From Streptococcus sp. 116-D4 (GTDB taxonomy: Bacteria; Bacillota; Bacilli; Lactobacillales; Streptococcaceae), in NCBI RefSeq assembly GCF_009731465.1, contig NZ_AP021887.1, positions 1,792,001 through 1,856,000 on the forward strand: DNA of 64,000 bases, in the 5' to 3' direction. This document shows, piece by piece, positions 35,688 through 45,136 of this stretch. Made by a program: the position numbers and the translations under genes. The stretch's first letter is position 1, and each line of letters begins with the position of its first letter. A model generated the notes under the pieces. It searched no databases. It saw nothing but the letters and a program-made list of their open reading frames with translations, and had not been told where the DNA came from.

Positions 35688-37792
35688 AAGATGCCCCCTT
35701 TCAATAACTCTACTAGACTTCTTTTCTCCATCCTAGAAGCCAAGCCTAGCACAAATAGTATATCCAAACATGTAAAACCTGCAAAAAGTAGGAGTGGCAA
35801 GAGCGCATGGGCAAAGAAAATCAAGACTAGAAGAGGCAGACTATAGCCCAGCAAGAGCAGAACGAGGAGAGGACGGTAGCGATCGACCAGTTTCCACCCC
35901 ATAAACTTCTTGGTAATGATATCCCTGCGCTTCAATAAGAAAGTTGTTACTAGTAAGAAGTAGGAAATCATCATGCTAAGGAGACCAAACAAAGCAAAGA
36001 GTAGGTTAAAATTCCGAACAGCATCTCGATAAGAATCCACTTTCTCTTGTTGAATGGCTTGAATAGATGAAAATTTTAAATAATTTCCATCTGACAATTT
36101 CTCAACTAACTCTGTAATCTCTTTTTGATGTTGAACCGTATTTTCAATTTTAATCGGATTATTTAAGCCAGTTGTTGACAGGGAGGCTTTCTCATCCCAC
36201 ATCATATCAGAATCATTGACCAAGCTAATAATTGGATTGGAGAGATTTTTCTTTCGCTTATCACTATATGGGAAAAATGACCAATCTCCTTCATAATAGG
36301 CAATCTCGACATCCATCTCCTCTATCGTTCGTTTTTGCTGCTCTTCATACTTCATCGAATGAAAGGCAATTAACTTCCCCAAGAGCTGATTTTTATCTTC
36401 TTCACCTTTCGTACTTGCTGGCATCAAAATAACTTTTTTAATACCGGTATCTGGTAGCTTGAATCCCTTGCTCTTTAGAAAATTGCGATTGGCATAGTAA
36501 ACATCTACCTCATCAGGCAGTTGGTAGTGCTGCACTTGTTCTGCTTTGATGACTGGTTTGATAGGAAGACTCGCACTTCGCACATAATTTACTTGTATTT
36601 TTGCTAGCAAATCTTGATAAATTTGGTAAAAATAATCTGTAGATTTTCCTGAACCGGCTAGCTCTTCTTGCCACAGGTTATCATTAAGTTGGAAGGTTTC
36701 TAAGGTCAGGTAATTTCCTTGGCTTACCCACTGTTGCTGATAAGCAAGTTCCTTGTTTTCTTGTTCTAGACTTCTGCCCACCCCAATCAATAAGGCCATC
36801 AGTAAAATAGTGGTTCCAATTTTCATCACATAATTGAAGATTAGACCAAATTTGAAAGATGAAAAACCTTTCAGCAGAGAGCTGATTGTCATTTTTTGGA
36901 TTAAGAGGTAAGTCAACCAACTGATAAAGAGATAAAGCTGCAACAGCAAAAAATGAGACAACCACAGCATAGGAAACAAATCTTTTGGCTTATAATCAAG
37001 CAAGAAAAACACGCCTAGATTGATCACAAGAGCCCCACCTAGGAGGAGGTAGAGGTTGCCTTTAACAACATCAGCTAAAACAGCCCTATCTTGAAAACCA
37101 AGTAATTTTTGTACCCCAACTCTTTTCATCTCCATCATTGGCTGATAAACTGTTACTAACACAAGAAGTAAAATAGCCAAGACAAAGACAATGGCAGACA
37201 AAAGCAAATCTCGATTTATGACTTCCACTGCACTTTTGTAGGTCGGCTCTAGCAAGGTCGTCTGGTCTATCTTGAAAAAATCGCTCCATTTCTGTACAAT
37301 CCTATCCTTGTCCATCTCTTGTGTAGAAGTTATCGTATAGCGACCATCTAAACTACGAGATGTATCCTTGATATAAGTTTGAAAAGTCATAAGCTGAATA
37401 GGCTTGGCTTTTAGAAAAGTCGGAATCGTACCAAGTTTATTGGAAATTTCTTTATTACTGTAGACTCCTTCACCATCTGTGGTAAAATCAAGAGAAGAAA
37501 TCCCAAACTCTTGGTAGGGGAAGGTATCTTTATCAAAAACACCAGACTTGATCACCTCATCACCACTGTCTGTTTTGATGATGGAGACCTTGTACTCCTT
37601 TGATACATCCTCAAAAAATCGAAGAACAGACGCTGCAGGTTCGTTAATATCTTTCAAATACAAATCCAAAGAATCTACAGTCTTTCCCATTTCCCGAATC
37701 CGAACCGTTTCACGTGTGAAGTTTACATTAAAAACAAAAAAAGTGGTACACAGCAACAGCAGAAACATACAAAGATGACTGATTTTTTTCAT
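35684..37792 (-). CDS. Bacteriocin-associated integral membrane protein (permease)
   Basis: This 702-residue permease starts best at the ATG at 37792 (MKKISHLCMFLLLL), with GGGAGG upstream. It has one N-terminal helix, a long extracellular part (about 40-210), a group of helices (about 215-350), a second extracellular part and a C-terminal group (about 600-700). This layout fits the bacteriocin-associated / putative immunity family with seven helices (TIGR01654-like). The bacteriocin peptide that normally accompanies such transporters is not found upstream. Confidence 0.8.
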   Translation of the reverse strand: MKKISHLCMFLLLLCTTFFVFNVNFTRETVRIREMGKTVDSLDLYLKDINEPAASVLRFFEDVSKEYKVSIIKTDSGDEVIKSGVFDKDTFPYQEFGISSLDFTTDGEGVYSNKEISNKLGTIPTFLKAKPIQLMTFQTYIKDTSRSLDGRYTITSTQEMDKDRIVQKWSDFFKIDQTTLLEPTYKSAVEVINRDLLLSAIVFVLAILLLVLVTVYQPMMEMKRVGVQKLLGFQDRAVLADVVKGNLYLLLGGALVINLGVFFLLDYKPKDLFPMLWLSHFLLLQLYLFISWLTYLLIQKMTISSLLKGFSSFKFGLIFNYVMKIGTTILLMALLIGVGRSLEQENKELAYQQQWVSQGNYLTLETFQLNDNLWQEELAGSGKSTDYFYQIYQDLLAKIQVNYVRSASLPIKPVIKAEQVQHYQLPDEVDVYYANRNFLKSKGFKLPDTGIKKVILMPASTKGEEDKNQLLGKLIAFHSMKYEEQQKRTIEEMDVEIAYYEGDWSFFPYSDKRKKNLSNPIISLVNDSDMMWDEKASLSTTGLNNPIKIENTVQHQKEITELVEKLSDGNYLKFSSIQAIQQEKVDSYRDAVRNFNLLFALFGLLSMMISYFLLVTTFLLKRRDIITKKFMGWKLVDRYRPLLVLLLLGYSLPLLVLIFFAHALLPLLLFAGFTCLDILFVLGLASRMEKRSLVELLKGGIL

Positions 37793-37841
37793 AGAGATAC
37801 CTCCCGTGAAGAGACGAAAGTGAGCTAGGTACAATTGCTTT

Positions 37842-37997
37842 TTATTTTTTACTAGATTTTAAGTAGGTGTAAATAAATCCTGCACTTATAGCCAGAGTTA
37901 TCCACCATTTAAAATCAATATGCAAAAATGAAAAGATTACAAAACTGGTGATTAGCGAGGCTAAAATATAAACAATGATTAAAATTTTATTTTTCAT
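37842..37997 (-). CDS. 51-residue two-helix membrane protein
   Basis: A short frame begins MKNKILIIVYILASLITS and contains two hydrophobic helices (about 4-24 and 32-45), ending in a basic YLKSSKK tail. An AAAGGAAATTTCT site precedes the ATG at 37997. It lies between the unknown protein at 38078 and the permease, 49 nt before the latter. By size and place it could be an immunity peptide or small subunit of the transporter. No family is recognised. Confidence 0.65.
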   Translation of the reverse strand: MKNKILIIVYILASLITSFVIFSFLHIDFKWWITLAISAGFIYTYLKSSKK

Positions 37998-38077
37998 AGA
38001 AATTTCCTTTCTGAATGGATTCTAGTATATACAGCTTATTTGCAAAGTTTACAATAAGCTGTTAGGGCAATTGGCTA

Positions 38078-38665
38078 TCAGAATGTTCTTTTATCTGTCA
38101 ATAATCCTAAAAAATCTTGTCGTTTCAAGTCTGAGAAATGTTTGATGGAAAGACTTCCTTTTTGAAGTCCATCATCTCTAACCTGTAAATAATAGCTATG
38201 TTGGTTTGTTTTGATTGTCAAAAAATCGCCAAATACAAAAGCTCTTTTCCAGTTGCGAATCTCAAATTCTTTCATCTCTGATTTTGGAATGCGGATAAGT
38301 CCTTGCCGCAAATCGCGATGATGCTCATTTGTGAAAGTCATCCCATTTCCAAGATCTCTTATCAGTAGTTCATCTGGAGTTATCATCACTAGTGCTATTT
38401 TAGTTAAGAGAATTTCAACTGTTGGTGGTAAAATCGCTAGATTAAACCAAGGGTGTAAGTAGCGATAAGCTAAGAAATAGTGAGGCCCCTCACCCAATCC
38501 TAGTTGTTTATATAAGGTCTTGACCTCACTGTCTAATCTCGATTCAAAAGACACATCCGAATGCGCTTCTTCCTTCTTCTGATTAAAATAACGCATCCAG
38601 ACTAGGAAAGCTATAAAGACTATGCTAAATATTCCTGATAAGATATATTTTAAATTGTAGTCCAT
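38078..38665 (-). CDS. Membrane-anchored protein of unknown function
   Basis: This 195-residue protein has one N-terminal helix (about 7-26) and a soluble part of about 165 residues rich in beta-type segments (LVMITPDELLIRDLG, DFLTIKTNQHSYYLQV), which could be a PH-like domain. It starts after an AGGAGG site and heads the bacteriocin-type transporter operon. I recognise no family. It may be an accessory or immunity factor of the transporter. Confidence 0.75.
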   Translation of the reverse strand: MDYNLKYILSGIFSIVFIAFLVWMRYFNQKKEEAHSDVSFESRLDSEVKTLYKQLGLGEGPHYFLAYRYLHPWFNLAILPPTVEILLTKIALVMITPDELLIRDLGNGMTFTNEHHRDLRQGLIRIPKSEMKEFEIRNWKRAFVFGDFLTIKTNQHSYYLQVRDDGLQKGSLSIKHFSDLKRQDFLGLLTDKRTF

Positions 38666-38685
38666 TACTTAACCTCCTGATTCAC

Positions 38686-38706
38686 GCCTCTGCCTAAAAC
38701 AGAGGC
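38686..38706 (-). promoter_or_regulatory. Leader hairpin before the operon at 38665
   Basis: GCCTCTG / CAGAGGC around TTTTAGG folds in the mRNA leader about 8 nt upstream of the AGGAGG site. It has no T tract, so it is not a terminator; it could affect translation. Confidence 0.35.
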
Positions 38707-38866
38707 CTATTTATTTTGAAAATAGTTCCATCATAACTTTAAATAAGACTGGTAAGATTGTATCAAGCTAGAATTCTTTCTTATCTAGCTACATCATAAT
38801 TCTCGACTAAATACAAAGTTAAGGGCACTGAATTTGTCAACGCTTACATGCCCCCGTTTCACCTCT

Positions 38867-38895
38867 ATTATAAATCAACATATATAAACTGTCAA
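38867..38895 (-). promoter_or_regulatory. Consensus promoter of the bacteriocin-type operon
   Basis: On the minus strand TTGACA (38895-38890), a 17-nt spacer and TATAAT (38872-38867): both hexamers are perfect. The leader to the first gene is about 195 nt and contains no convincing peptide gene. Confidence 0.8.
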
Positions 38896-38956
38896 GCGAT
38901 TTAAGCAATGATATAAATATTTTTAAAAAGAAGAATTATAGTTATATTTTACACAT

Positions 38957-38978
38957 AAAAAAGATAGCTTCTGCTATC
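38957..38978 (-). terminator. Terminator after the regulator pseudogene
   Basis: The stem GATAGC / GCTATC around AGAA is followed by TTTTTT on the minus strand, about 16 nt past the stop. Confidence 0.85.
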
Positions 38979-38994
38979 CTTATATATTCTCTGA

Positions 38995-39851
38995 CTACTT
39001 ATCGATCAGATATTGTTCTACCTTGAGTGCCATGACTTCATTATTTTCAATTAGATAAAGCACCTTAGCTTTCATATAATAGTCCTTAGCAACAGAGAGA
39101 TCAAGATCTTCTGTTACATTTCCCAACAAACAATATAAATCTGCTAACCTAAAGCTACTATGATATTTGTTACAAAATTCAATTATCTCCAATAATAGGG
39201 CTCTGGACTTATCCATCTCCTCCTGTTTCCAAAGGTGGTAACAATAATTGTATTTTATTTTGATATACAACTCAATTTGTTCACGCACATTGGTATCGAT
39301 TTTTGAAAGAGCTACGGAAACCTGATCATATAGTTGTTCAAATTTCTCCTTATCCTCATCATAGCCTAAGAAAATCAGCAGGGTATTCAAAATATACAAA
39401 TAATCCACTTTATCAATACTAATCCTACTGAGGATGTCCTCTATTTTTGAAATAGCTAGTTTTAATTGATGTTCACATTGATAGGTTAGAATGGCATCTA
39501 TCCAGTCCAGATAAATCTTTTCATCAAAAGATAAAGAAGTCTGTTGCTTTCTTTCTCCCTCAAAAGCATATTTCAAAGAGGCATAATCTTGATTTTCCAA
39601 CAATGTTTCAGACAATCTCTTGAAAGCAGACAAGCTTAGAAACTCTTTCGAAATTTCTCCTGAAAAGAAATAGTCCATATTTAATCCCATTTTTTCAGAT
39701 AATTTATATAACAAATCTGCTCCTGGCATATATTTGCCTTGTTCCATGCGACTATCTGAGTTTGTTGGCAAATTCCTTCTGCCAACTCTTTTTGCGACCA
39801 TCCCAGCTCTTTTCGCTTATTTTTTAATCTCGTTGCTAATAATGCATGCAT
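38995..39851 (-). pseudogene. XRE/TPR peptide-type regulator, frameshifted
   Basis: Two frames together form one Rgg/PlcR-type regulator of 285 residues. The first (ATG 39851) gives MHALLATRLKNKRKELGWSQ and KELAEGICQQTQ; the second continues SRMEQGKYMPGADLLYKLSE and a TPR-like domain. The break is near 39753, where CAGATAGTCGC lacks one base of an expected CAGATNAGTCGC, inside the recognition helix. The span of 857 nt plus one base gives exactly 286 codons. The gene sits beside the bacteriocin-type operon it may once have controlled. Without a correction the DNA-binding domain would be lost. Confidence 0.82.
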
Positions 39852-39954
39852 GCTAACCACCACTATTTATATTCTATAAAAACATTATACTACTTTTTTG
39901 AGAAGATTATGTCATATAGTCTACAAAGAGTGAACAGGATTCTAAAAAGGAAAG

Positions 39955-39979
39955 AAAAAAGAGCTATTCAAAGCTCTTT
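39955..39979 (-). terminator. Terminator after the LysM gene
   Basis: The stem AAAGAGCT / AGCTCTTT around TTGAAT, with T6 on the minus strand, 10 nt past the stop. Confidence 0.85.
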
Positions 39980-39989
39980 CCCCTATTTC

Positions 39990-40640
39990 TTAATACCAGC
40001 CGTTGTTAAGCCAGAAGTTTTTAGCGGCTGACCATGAACCGTAACGTCCTGCAACGTAGGCATCTGCTACACGTTCTTGGTTTTCAGCTGAGTAGTCACC
40101 ATTCAAGTATGAATCTGTCAATTGGTAACGTCCGATGTAACGGCCATTTGTAGCTGTATAGCTACCACCTGATTCTTTTTGTGCAATCCATTCTTTAGCT
40201 TCTGCTTCAGATCCGCTTACAGTTGCAGCTGGTGCTGAAGTTTCTGCTGCAGCAACAGTTGCTTCTTCTACAGGAGCGCTTGCAACTGGTGTTGCTTCTT
40301 CCACTACTTCTGTAGTTTCTGCTACTGGAGCTGAAACAGTTTCATCTTGAGCAGCTGGTGCTGCATAAGTAGATGGAGCTGGTGTTGCAACAGGCGCTAC
40401 AGGACCATCAATAGCCAACTCTTGACCAACATAAATCAAATGAATGTTGTCGATGTGATTGTTTTCTGCTAATTTCTCAACAGTTGTGTTGTGAGTTTCA
40501 GCGATTTCTGAAAGTGTATCACCTTCTTTAACAGTGTAAGTTGATGATTCTTGAGCAGATACAAATGATGGAGCAAATACTGCAAACAAGGCAGCTACTC
40601 CTGCAAGAGTTGTTTTAATCTTTTTAGTTGTTGTTTTCAT
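39990..40640 (-). CDS. Secreted LysM protein with transglycosylase-like C-terminus
   Basis: This 216-residue protein has a signal peptide (about 1-29, cut after FVSA), one LysM domain (about 34-77; YTVKEGDTLSEIAETHN) that binds peptidoglycan, a low-complexity Ala/Pro/Val/Glu linker (about 80-145) and a C-terminal domain (WIAQKESGGSY, GRYIGRYQL) like the IsaA/lysozyme-type transglycosylases. It ends NNGWY. It is probably a cell-wall hydrolase; in pneumococcus the related LysM protein belongs to the WalRK cell-wall regulon. The start has AAGGAG. Confidence 0.9.
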   Translation of the reverse strand: MKTTTKKIKTTLAGVAALFAVFAPSFVSAQESSTYTVKEGDTLSEIAETHNTTVEKLAENNHIDNIHLIYVGQELAIDGPVAPVATPAPSTYAAPAAQDETVSAPVAETTEVVEEATPVASAPVEEATVAAAETSAPAATVSGSEAEAKEWIAQKESGGSYTATNGRYIGRYQLTDSYLNGDYSAENQERVADAYVAGRYGSWSAAKNFWLNNGWY

Positions 40641-40881
40641 ATTTGAAAATTCTCCTTCTTTCTATAGTTCTATCATACTCTTTGAATATTACCGTTTCTT
40701 AACGCCTTTATGTAGAAATATTACAAAATTATTTTTTATTTCCCTAAATAAGGTATTTTTTGTCATAAAAGATACTATTTTTATGCTACTTGAGGTATTA
40801 GAAAGGTTTTCATCCACAATTAAAGTCAAGACCTTTATTCTTTGATATAATAGAGATAAGAATTTTTGTAAGGGGAAACTG

Positions 40882-41553
40882 ATGAAATCACTTCGTTTTC
40901 AATCTGTCTTTGATATCATCGGACCAGTTATGATTGGCCCATCTAGTAGTCATACCGCTGGCGCTGTTCGTATTGGGAAGATTGTCTCTTCCATTTTTGA
41001 TGATACTCCGACAGAAGTCGAATTCCAACTATTTAACTCATTTGCCAAGACCTATCGTGGTCACGGGACAGACCTAGCCCTTGTTGCAGGTATTTTGGGC
41101 ATGGATACAGATGATCCTGAAATCCCAAACAGCCTGGAAATTGCCCACAAGCGTGGTATCAAGATTGTCTGGACCATTCAAAAAGACAGCAATGCTCCTC
41201 ATCCAAACACCACTAAAATTACCGTCAAAAATGCCCACAAGACCATCAGTGTAACTGGTATTTCTATCGGTGGAGGAAATATTCAGGTCACCGAACTCAA
41301 TGGCTTTGCCGTCTCTCTCAGTATGAATACACCGACTATCATCATTGTTCATCAAGATATTCCAGGCATGATTGCCCTCGTAACAGAGGCCCTTTCCCGC
41401 TATGGTATCAATATCGCTCAGATGAATGTTACTCGTGAAAAAGCTGGTGAAAAAGCTATTATGATTATCGAAGTTGACAGTCGCAACTGTGATGAGGCTA
41501 TCGAAGAAATTCGAAAAATCCCTCATCTCCACAATGTCAATTTCTTTAAATAG
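40882..41553 (+). CDS. sdaAB: L-serine dehydratase, beta subunit
   Basis: This 223-residue subunit of the iron-sulfur L-serine dehydratase starts SLRFQSVFDIIGPVMIGPSS, contains the SSHTAGAVRIG motif and carries a C-terminal ACT domain (about 148-220; IIVHQDIPGMIALVTEAL). It converts serine to pyruvate and ammonia together with the alpha subunit encoded 9 nt downstream. A TATAAT box lies at 40846-40851. Confidence 0.95.
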   Translation: MKSLRFQSVFDIIGPVMIGPSSSHTAGAVRIGKIVSSIFDDTPTEVEFQLFNSFAKTYRGHGTDLALVAGILGMDTDDPEIPNSLEIAHKRGIKIVWTIQKDSNAPHPNTTKITVKNAHKTISVTGISIGGGNIQVTELNGFAVSLSMNTPTIIIVHQDIPGMIALVTEALSRYGINIAQMNVTREKAGEKAIMIIEVDSRNCDEAIEEIRKIPHLHNVNFFK

Positions 41554-41561
41554 GAGGAAGC

Positions 41562-42434
41562 ATGTTTTATTCTATCAAAGAATTGGTCGAGCAAGCAGAT
41601 CTAGACTTTCAAGGAAATGTCGCAGAACTCATGATTACAACAGAGTTTGAATTGACCGGTCGCGAACGTGAAGAAGTCTTCCTTCTCATGGAACGTAATC
41701 TGGAAGTCATGAAAGCCTCTGTCCAACTTGGCCTCAATGAAAATAAATCTCGTAGTGGCCTGACAGGTGGAGATGCTGCCAAATTGGATCACTACATTAA
41801 AAACGGAAAAACTCTGTCAGATTACACGATTCTCTCTGCTGCCCGAAATGCCATTGCAGTCAATGAACACAATGCCAAAATGGGCTTGGTTTGTGCCACT
41901 CCGACCGCAGGAAGTGCTGGCTGTCTGCCTTCCGTTCTCACTGCTGCTATTGAAAAATTAGACCTCAGTCACGAGCAACAGCTGGATTTCCTCTTTGCTG
42001 CTGGTGCCTTTGGACTAGTCATCGCAAACAATGCCTCTATCTCAGGTGCTGAGGGTGGTTGCCAGGCTGAGGTTGGTTCGGCCTCTGCTATGAGTGCTGC
42101 CGCCTTGACTCTAGCTGCAGGTGGAACACCTTATCAAGCCAGTCAAGCTATTGCCTTTGTCATTAAAAATATGCTAGGCCTCATCTGTGACCCTGTGGCA
42201 GGATTGGTCGAAGTTCCCTGCGTCAAGCGCAATGCCATGGGAGCTAGCTTTGCTTTCATCGCAGCAGACATGGCCTTGGCAGGTATCGAATCTAAAATCC
42301 CTGTGGATGAAGTTATCGATGCCATGTACCAAGTAGGAGCAAGCATGCCAACTGCCTTTCGTGAAACAGCTGAAGGTGGACTAGCTGCTACTCCTACTGG
42401 TCGTCGCCTCCAAAAAGAAATTTTCGGAGAATAA
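41562..42434 (+). CDS. sdaAA: L-serine dehydratase, alpha subunit
   Basis: This 290-residue catalytic subunit has the Cys residues that hold the 4Fe-4S cluster in CATPTAGSAGCLP, GGCQAEVGSASAMSAA and LICDPVAG. The fold and length match the type II (two-gene) enzyme of Gram-positive bacteria. It follows sdaAB with an AGGAGG site. Confidence 0.96.
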   Translation: MFYSIKELVEQADLDFQGNVAELMITTEFELTGREREEVFLLMERNLEVMKASVQLGLNENKSRSGLTGGDAAKLDHYIKNGKTLSDYTILSAARNAIAVNEHNAKMGLVCATPTAGSAGCLPSVLTAAIEKLDLSHEQQLDFLFAAGAFGLVIANNASISGAEGGCQAEVGSASAMSAAALTLAAGGTPYQASQAIAFVIKNMLGLICDPVAGLVEVPCVKRNAMGASFAFIAADMALAGIESKIPVDEVIDAMYQVGASMPTAFRETAEGGLAATPTGRRLQKEIFGE

Positions 42435-42455
42435 CTTATCAAAATAGGAGAAACC

Positions 42456-43085
42456 ATGACCTCTATCACAGCGATTTTTTTCGATCTGGATGGAACCCTC
42501 GTTGACAGTTCTATCGGGATTCACAATGCCTTTACCCATACCTTTAAGGAGTTGGGGGTACCTAGCCCTGATGCCAAAACGATTCGTGGTTTTATGGGAC
42601 CGCCTCTTGAAAGTAGTTTTGCGACCTGCCTTCCCAAAGACCTAATGTCTGAAGCCGTGCAGATATACCGTTCTTACTACAAGGCAAAAGGCATCCATGA
42701 AGCTCAACTCTTTCCTCAGATTGTAGACTTGCTTCAAGAACTATCTAAGAATTACCCTCTTTATATCACCACTACAAAGAATACCTCTACCGCTCAAGAT
42801 ATGACTAAAAACTTGGGAATCCATCATTTCTTTGATGGCATTTATGGTTCCAGCCCTGAAGCACCTCATAAGGCAGATGTCATTCGCCAAGCCTTACAAA
42901 CACATCAACTAGCCCCAGAACAAGCCATCATCATCGGAGATACCAAGTTTGATATGCTAGGTGCTCAAGAAACAGGCATTCAGAAATTGGCTGTCACTTG
43001 GGGATTTGGAGAGCAAGCAGATCTACTAAACTATCAACCTGATTATATCGCCCACAAACCCTTAGAAGTTTTGGAGTATTTTTAA
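42456..43085 (+). CDS. HAD-family phosphatase (phosphoglycolate phosphatase-like)
   Basis: This 209-residue HAD hydrolase has the nucleophile motif FFDLDGTLVDSS (Asp at about 10), a helical cap domain, Thr motif ITTTKN, and the third/fourth motifs KADVIRQAL and IIGDTKFDMLGA. The subgroup is the Gph/PgmB-like type; the true substrate is unknown. It is 21 nt after sdaAA in the same operon. Confidence 0.88.
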   Translation: MTSITAIFFDLDGTLVDSSIGIHNAFTHTFKELGVPSPDAKTIRGFMGPPLESSFATCLPKDLMSEAVQIYRSYYKAKGIHEAQLFPQIVDLLQELSKNYPLYITTTKNTSTAQDMTKNLGIHHFFDGIYGSSPEAPHKADVIRQALQTHQLAPEQAIIIGDTKFDMLGAQETGIQKLAVTWGFGEQADLLNYQPDYIAHKPLEVLEYF

Positions 43086-43144
43086 TAACATAGACTGGGC
43101 AACAACCCCATTTCAGAAAAAAATGAGGCAAGCTTCTACATAAT

Positions 43145-43201
43145 AAACCGCATATTACCAAGGTTCTCACAAACACCTTGATAATATGCGGTTTTCTTTT
43201 T
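43145..43201. terminator. Strong bidirectional terminator
   Basis: AAACCGCATATTACCAAGG and CCTTGATAATATGCGGTTT form a long stem (one mismatch) around a 12-nt loop, with T-rich flanks. It separates the sdaA/HAD operon from the converging sugar dehydratase gene. Confidence 0.88.
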
Positions 43202-45051
43202 TAGTCAACGTGGGTGGTTTGATTGGCAAAGGCGATAATGGCTTGCTTCAACTCATCTCCACTAAGAGTACGGAACTCTTCAATCTTTTGATCGATGGCT
43301 TCTAGAGGCATGACATTAACCTTACCAACGAAAATCTTATCCATAACTTGGTTATCAATAAGTTCTGTTGATACCAAAAGTTCTTCGTAAAGTTTTTCGC
43401 CTGGGCGGATTCCCACTTCAACGATTGGAATTTCGCTTTCAGTATGACCACTTAGTAGCACCATTTTCTTAGCCAAGTCATAAATCTTGACTGGTTTGCC
43501 CATATCAAGGATAAAGACTTCTCCATCTTTAGCATAAGCACCAGCATGGATAACCAGACGGCTAGCTTCTGGAATAGTCATAAAGTAACGGGTCATACGG
43601 AAGTCTGTCACCGTTACAGGCCCACCTTCAGCAATCTGGCGTTCAAAGACTGGAATCACACTACCACGGCTACCAAGAACATTCCCAAAACGAACTGCAC
43701 AGTAGGTCGATTGGCTACTTTGGTTAAAGCCAGTGACAATCAACTCAGCCACGCGCTTGGTTGCTCCCATAACATTTGGTGGATTAACCGCCTTATCTGT
43801 CGAAATCATAACCATCTTAGGTACTTTGGCTTCATCAACAGCCTTAGCAACGTTGTAGGTTCCGCGAATATTGTTTTTGAAGGCTTCTTTTGGATTGCGC
43901 TCCATCATAGGAACGTGCTTGTGGGCTGCCGCATGATAAACAATAGCTGGCTTGTACTGCTCAAAGACTTGCAAGAGACGGTCGTAGTCTTGAATATCCG
44001 CAATCACAGGTACATAATCAATCCCTTGGAACTTACGAATCAATTCATGATAAACAAGGTAGATTGAATTTTCCCCATGTCCGAGTAAAACGATGCGTTC
44101 AGGATTGAAACGACTAACTTGGCGACAGATTTCAGAACCGATTGAACCACCAGCACCTGTAACTAAGATTGTCTTACCTGTCAGTTCTGCTCCTAGACGT
44201 GATTCGTCAAGACGAATTTCCTGACGGCCTAAAAGGTCTGTGATATCAATCTTCTGGAATCCTCCACCTGCTTGGTGAAGTCCTTGAACAACAGTTTCAA
44301 CCTTAGGCATCTTGTAACATTTGACACCCAGCTTATTGCACATCTGCAAGATACGTTCATATTCTGACGGGTCAAGCGACGGAATCGCAACGATAACTCG
44401 CTCGATTTGATGGCGTTTGGCTAATTCAGGCAGATTATCATAAGAACCTAAAACAGGGATTCCACCAAGTTTTTGACCCTTTTTCTTTTCATCCTTATCT
44501 AAAATACCGACAAGCTCCAAATCACTGGTTGGATGTTGGTAGCTGTTCATAAAGAGGGCTCCACCATCGCCAGCTCCAATCAAGAAGGTCCGACGGTGTT
44601 CTCCATCACCACTGCCTTGTTTGCGTTTAGAGTAGATTAACTGCCAAGTAATCCGTGGCAATAAAATCAAGAAGGTACTCAACAAGATAAAGAGCACGAT
44701 AAAACGGATAGAAAAGAGTGGCAAGAAAGCATAGCAGATACTATATGACAAGATACTGCTCACAGTCACACCAAAAAAGATTTTCATGAAATCCGTAATC
44801 TTGCTGTAACGACTAATACTAGCGTTTAACCCCCAAAATCCAATCATCAATTGATAGAACAGGAAGGCCAAACTCGTATAGATGATGTAGTCAACAGGTG
44901 CTGGATTAATCAAGCCGTAGAATAAGATATAAGATACAATGATGGAAACCACCATACTCAAAATGTCAAATATTCCCCAGAAAACCTGTTTTTGTTGTTT
45001 ATTTAAAATTTCCACCAGATCAATCACATAATCTGTGAGTTTTTTATTCAT
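43201..45051 (-). CDS. UDP-sugar 4,6-dehydratase/epimerase (CapD/WbpM type)
   Basis: This 616-residue membrane enzyme has four to five helices (about 20-130), a first Rossmann-like domain (about 145-280) and a second SDR domain (TGAGGSIGSEICRQ near residue 295; STDKAVNP and MGATKR catalytic region). It resembles WbpM/CapD proteins that make UDP-4-keto-6-deoxy sugars for polysaccharide synthesis. It lies outside any capsule cluster, next to a glycosyltransferase. The product is not known. Confidence 0.9.
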   Translation of the reverse strand: MNKKLTDYVIDLVEILNKQQKQVFWGIFDILSMVVSIIVSYILFYGLINPAPVDYIIYTSLAFLFYQLMIGFWGLNASISRYSKITDFMKIFFGVTVSSILSYSICYAFLPLFSIRFIVLFILLSTFLILLPRITWQLIYSKRKQGSGDGEHRRTFLIGAGDGGALFMNSYQHPTSDLELVGILDKDEKKKGQKLGGIPVLGSYDNLPELAKRHQIERVIVAIPSLDPSEYERILQMCNKLGVKCYKMPKVETVVQGLHQAGGGFQKIDITDLLGRQEIRLDESRLGAELTGKTILVTGAGGSIGSEICRQVSRFNPERIVLLGHGENSIYLVYHELIRKFQGIDYVPVIADIQDYDRLLQVFEQYKPAIVYHAAAHKHVPMMERNPKEAFKNNIRGTYNVAKAVDEAKVPKMVMISTDKAVNPPNVMGATKRVAELIVTGFNQSSQSTYCAVRFGNVLGSRGSVIPVFERQIAEGGPVTVTDFRMTRYFMTIPEASRLVIHAGAYAKDGEVFILDMGKPVKIYDLAKKMVLLSGHTESEIPIVEVGIRPGEKLYEELLVSTELIDNQVMDKIFVGKVNVMPLEAIDQKIEEFRTLSGDELKQAIIAFANQTTHVD

Positions 45052-45136
45052 AGAAATTTACTCCTCCTTAAAAGAGCTGGATAGTTATGTTGTTATTATA
45101 ACACTTTTTATCCAGTTTACGATTGGCTACAATCTT

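Noticed and set aside
37710..37735. CGTTTCACGTGTGAAG as a second parS site
   Set aside because: Inside the permease coding frame, several mismatches to the consensus and imperfect symmetry.
38700..38740. Seven-residue mini-ORF (MMELFSK) in the leader of the operon at 38665
   Set aside because: Too short, not hydrophobic, no ribosome site; nothing marks it as a pheromone or leader peptide.
42143..42469. 108-codon minus-strand frame over sdaAA
   Set aside because: Antisense shadow of the serine dehydratase alpha subunit with no start signals.
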